From Methanomassiliicoccales archaeon (GTDB lineage Archaea > Thermoplasmatota > Thermoplasmata > Methanomassiliicoccales > UBA472): a stretch of DNA of 40,895 nucleotides. Both the position numbers and the translations under genes were made by a program. Below, piece after piece: positions 38,714 through 40,895 of this stretch (its first letter is position 1; the number at the start of each line of letters is the position of its first letter). The stretch lies in contig DASXVU010000019.1 in the NCBI GenBank assembly GCA_036504055.1, positions 1 to 40,895 of the forward strand, written 5' to 3'. Under the pieces are notes generated by a model. The model saw only the letters and a list, made by a program, of their open reading frames with translations, did no database searches and was not told the DNA's origin.

Positions 38714-40895
38714 TTAAGCCAGGATCACCGGGCGCGATCCGACACCGAGGTCGGTGGTCGTTTCCGATGGGGCCCGGTCTACGGACAGAGGCTCAGAGCA
38801 GAGATCGCTCTCCGAGGGCAGGTAGTTGCAGTCACCGTTGTATACTGCCTTGAAGAGATACTCTCCAGCTGCGAGCGGCATGTACCACTCCGACTGTGCC
38901 TTTCCGTCCGCGTTCAGAGCCACCGGTCCATTTCCGACCATTGTCCAGGAAACTCCGCCGTCAGCGCTGACGTAGAAGGTCACAGTGCCGGATGGCACCG
39001 CGCACCCCGCTGCGCCGTAGACCGTGGCGTTGTCCCTAACAGACTGGCCGAGGACTATGGACTCGGTCCCGAGGCAGGTGGTCGTCATCGTTGCGGCCTT
39101 CAGGACCTTCAGGGGCTCTTCGCACACCGCGCTGCTCGAGCAGCGGTAATTGACATCACCGCTGTAGACGGCCCGGAAGTTGTAGTTTCCGGCCATCGTG
39201 GGCATGTACATCTTCGATGTTGCCTTACCGTCCACCAGTGCTACGCACGGGTCGTAGGTGTACCAGTTGCCGCCATTGTACCTAACCTGGAAGTCGACCG
39301 TCCCGGTCGGGTTCGGGAACATTCCGCCCAGCCCCTGGACCGTGGCGTTGTCGGACACTGACTGTCCCAGGACGATCTCCGTCGCACCGAGCTCGGTGTG
39401 AGTGGCCGACGCGGCCGGGTTGACCACGAGCTTCTCATCGCACATTCTGCTTTCCGAGGGCAGGTAGTTGCGGTCGCCACTGTAGATCGCCTTGAACAGA
39501 TACATTCCGGTTGCCAGCGGGGTGTAGAACTGCGACGATGTTGCGGAACCTGCACAGAGCTTGACCGCGCATCCATACTGGGTCCAGCTGACACCATTGT
39601 CAGCCGAGGCCCAGAAGGTCACGGATCCGGTCGGGGTCGGGAATATCCCGCCTAGGCCGGTAACGGTCGCATTGTCCTTGACCGACTGTCCGAGGATGAT
39701 GCATTTGACACCAAGCTCAGTCGTCGTCACGGAGTTGGCCGGATTGACCAACAGCCTCTCGTCACATTTCTGGCTCTCTGATGCAAGGTAGTTGCAGTCT
39801 CCGCTGTAGACCGCCTTGAACAGGTATATTCCGGTCGCGTACGGAGTGTAGTATGTGGACGATACCGCCGATCCTGCGCAGTCCAGTTCAACCGCACAGC
39901 CATACTGTGTCCAGCTGGCACCATTGTCAGCCGAGGCCCAGAAGGTCACGGATCCGGTCGGGATGGGGAATTCCCCGCCGAGGCCGGAGACGGTCGCATT
40001 GTCCTTGACCGACTGTCCGAGGATGATGCACTTTGCACCGAGCTCGGTGGTGGTAGAGGATGGGCCCTGGACGACCTCCAGCGGTTCATCCTTATCGCCG
40101 TCTGCCGACATCTTGTAGTTGATGTCTCCGCTGTAGACCGCCTTGAAGTAGAACGTTCCGGTCTTCAGGGGCATGTAGATGTCCGAGGTGGCCTGCCCGT
40201 TGCAGTCAAGGGTCTTGACCCCCCCATACTGGACGAAGTTCTCCGCGCCCGGTACCAAGACGTAGAAGGTCACGGTGCCGGTCGGCATCGGGAACTCTCC
40301 GCCGAGGCCGGAGACGGTCGCGGTGTCGAAGGTCGACTGTCCCAGGCTGATGCTCTCGGAGTCCAGCTGGGTAACGGTGGTGCTCTCGGCCGGACAAACG
40401 CACAGCGGCTCTTCTGTCTCCCCGCTCTGTGAGGGGTAGTAATTGTTGTCGCCGCTGTAGATCGCCCGGAAGTTGTAGTGCCCGGTCTTAAGGGGCAGGA
40501 ACCAGTCCGAAAGGGCCTTGCCCTCTGTGTTCAGGGTCTTGACGGTTCCGTACTGTTCCCACGGGCCGTCACCATATCTGACCTCGAAGGTCACGGTGCC
40601 GGTCGGCATGGGGAATGGCGCACCCTTCCCGTTTACCGTCGCGTTGTCGGTAACGGACTGTCCGAGGGTGATGCACTTGCATCCGTCGCAGCTACCAACG
40701 ACATCGAGCTGTTCGGTCCCAAAGACGCTTGTGGACGGCTCGAAGATGCTGTCACCGCCGTAGACCGCCTGGAACTCATAGTGTCCCGGTGCGGCCGGGG
40801 TGTAGGTCTCGGAATATGCCTTGCCATCGACCAGGATGACCGGGGATCCGATCATCTCCCAGCTAACACCGTTGTCGGTGCTGACCTGGAACGTT
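38714..40895 (-). CDS. Large secreted Ig-like-repeat surface protein, N-terminal part missing (runs off right edge)
   Basis: About 726 residues of an incomplete protein; the frame stays open through 40895, so the ATG at 40855 is internal. It consists of six full repeats of 106-109 residues, with partial ones at both ends. Each repeat has LGQSVxDNATV, then PTGTVTFxV, then a strand with SWxxYG, then LxTGxYxFKAVYSGDxNYxxS, then a CDExLxVxPA-type linker. This is an Ig-like beta domain of the Big_3_5 kind. Cysteines occur in pairs and probably form disulfides. The last unit stops after about 16 residues, and no membrane or cell-wall anchor follows. It is probably an adhesin or envelope component. 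Confidence 0.85.
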   Translation of the reverse strand, partial: TFQVSTDNGVSWEMIGSPVILVDGKAYSETYTPAAPGHYEFQAVYGGDSIFEPSTSVFGTEQLDVVGSCDGCKCITLGQSVTDNATVNGKGAPFPMPTGTVTFEVRYGDGPWEQYGTVKTLNTEGKALSDWFLPLKTGHYNFRAIYSGDNNYYPSQSGETEEPLCVCPAESTTVTQLDSESISLGQSTFDTATVSGLGGEFPMPTGTVTFYVLVPGAENFVQYGGVKTLDCNGQATSDIYMPLKTGTFYFKAVYSGDINYKMSADGDKDEPLEVVQGPSSTTTELGAKCIILGQSVKDNATVSGLGGEFPIPTGSVTFWASADNGASWTQYGCAVELDCAGSAVSSTYYTPYATGIYLFKAVYSGDCNYLASESQKCDERLLVNPANSVTTTELGVKCIILGQSVKDNATVTGLGGIFPTPTGSVTFWASADNGVSWTQYGCAVKLCAGSATSSQFYTPLATGMYLFKAIYSGDRNYLPSESRMCDEKLVVNPAASATHTELGATEIVLGQSVSDNATVQGLGGMFPNPTGTVDFQVRYNGGNWYTYDPCVALVDGKATSKMYMPTMAGNYNFRAVYSGDVNYRCSSSAVCEEPLKVLKAATMTTTCLGTESIVLGQSVRDNATVYGAAGCAVPSGTVTFYVSADGGVSWTMVGNGPVALNADGKAQSEWYMPLAAGEYLFKAVYNGDCNYLPSESDLCSEPLSVDRAPSETTTDLGVGSRPVILA
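38714..40895 (-). repeat. Tandem repeat array, period about 318-327 bp
   Basis: The repeated LGQSV coding block occurs on the minus strand at 39042, 39360, 39684, 40011, 40335 and 40656 (plus-strand coordinates of the GACTG core). The spacings are 318, 324, 327, 324 and 321 bp, all multiples of three. Units near 39600 and 39930 are almost identical for about 70 bp, showing recent duplication or gene conversion. Confidence 0.85.

Noticed and set aside
38714-40895. Regular 320-bp spacing as a possible CRISPR or satellite array
   Set aside because: The period is far too long for CRISPR, all spacings are multiples of three, and the frame is open throughout; the repeats encode protein domains.
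1-40895. Insertion sequences, prophage or integrase genes
   Set aside because: No transposase, integrase or terminal inverted repeats were recognised on either strand.

Overview
The window looks like a chromosome segment of a methylotrophic archaeon of the Thermoplasmatota, most likely a Methanomassiliicoccales-type methanogen or a close relative. The evidence is a RamA-type corrinoid activator, a corrinoid protein, a MtaA/MtbA-type methyltransferase, a complete six-subunit Ech hydrogenase operon, an archaeal SepF, an archaeal RtcB, TATA-box promoters and many GTG/TTG starts. No methyl-CoM reductase gene lies in the window, so methanogenesis itself is inferred. The DNA is fairly GC-rich, with AT-rich gaps holding TATA boxes.

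Left part (1-12500): a one-carbon island, mostly on the minus strand. It holds a partial DUF169 protein, a class I SAM methyltransferase, a small CxxC protein, a Nudix protein with an altered box, a metallo-beta-lactamase hydrolase directly coupled to RamA, a divergent URO-D-fold protein on the plus strand, a MtaA/MtbA-type CoM methyltransferase, a HyuA-like ATPase, a plus-strand membrane hydrolase, a methyltransferase corrinoid protein, an AmmeMemoRadiSam-type radical SAM enzyme, and a 38-residue zinc-ribbon gene overlapping it. No MtaB, MtmB, MtbB or MttB is visible, so the methyl donor of the system is unknown; the URO-D protein is the best local candidate for the missing substrate-side enzyme.

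Middle (12600-18240): an echABCDEF operon, with overlapping or nearly overlapping genes, followed 8 bp later by a small DUF1622 membrane protein. Three soluble Ech subunits carry unusual disordered tails. 18260-29650 is mostly housekeeping: metallophosphoesterase, RNase H-like nuclease, DHH-family exonuclease, ornithine carbamoyltransferase, CPBP membrane protease, a tRNA-His(GTG), RtcB flanked by two paralogous seven-helix DUF835 proteins, an HD phosphohydrolase and SepF.

Right part (29970-40895): envelope and unknown genes. They include a small two-helix protein, a BspA-type leucine-rich-repeat surface protein, a PUA protein, a zinc-ribbon protein with a basic amphipathic tail, a translationally coupled pair of uncharacterised envelope genes, a cysteine-bearing unknown protein in operon with a PadR regulator, a small helical protein, a ThiF/MoeB-like E1 enzyme, and the C-terminal part of a large secreted protein built from tandem Ig-like repeats that continues off the right edge. 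Three gaps hold hairpins or possible small RNAs and no convincing gene.
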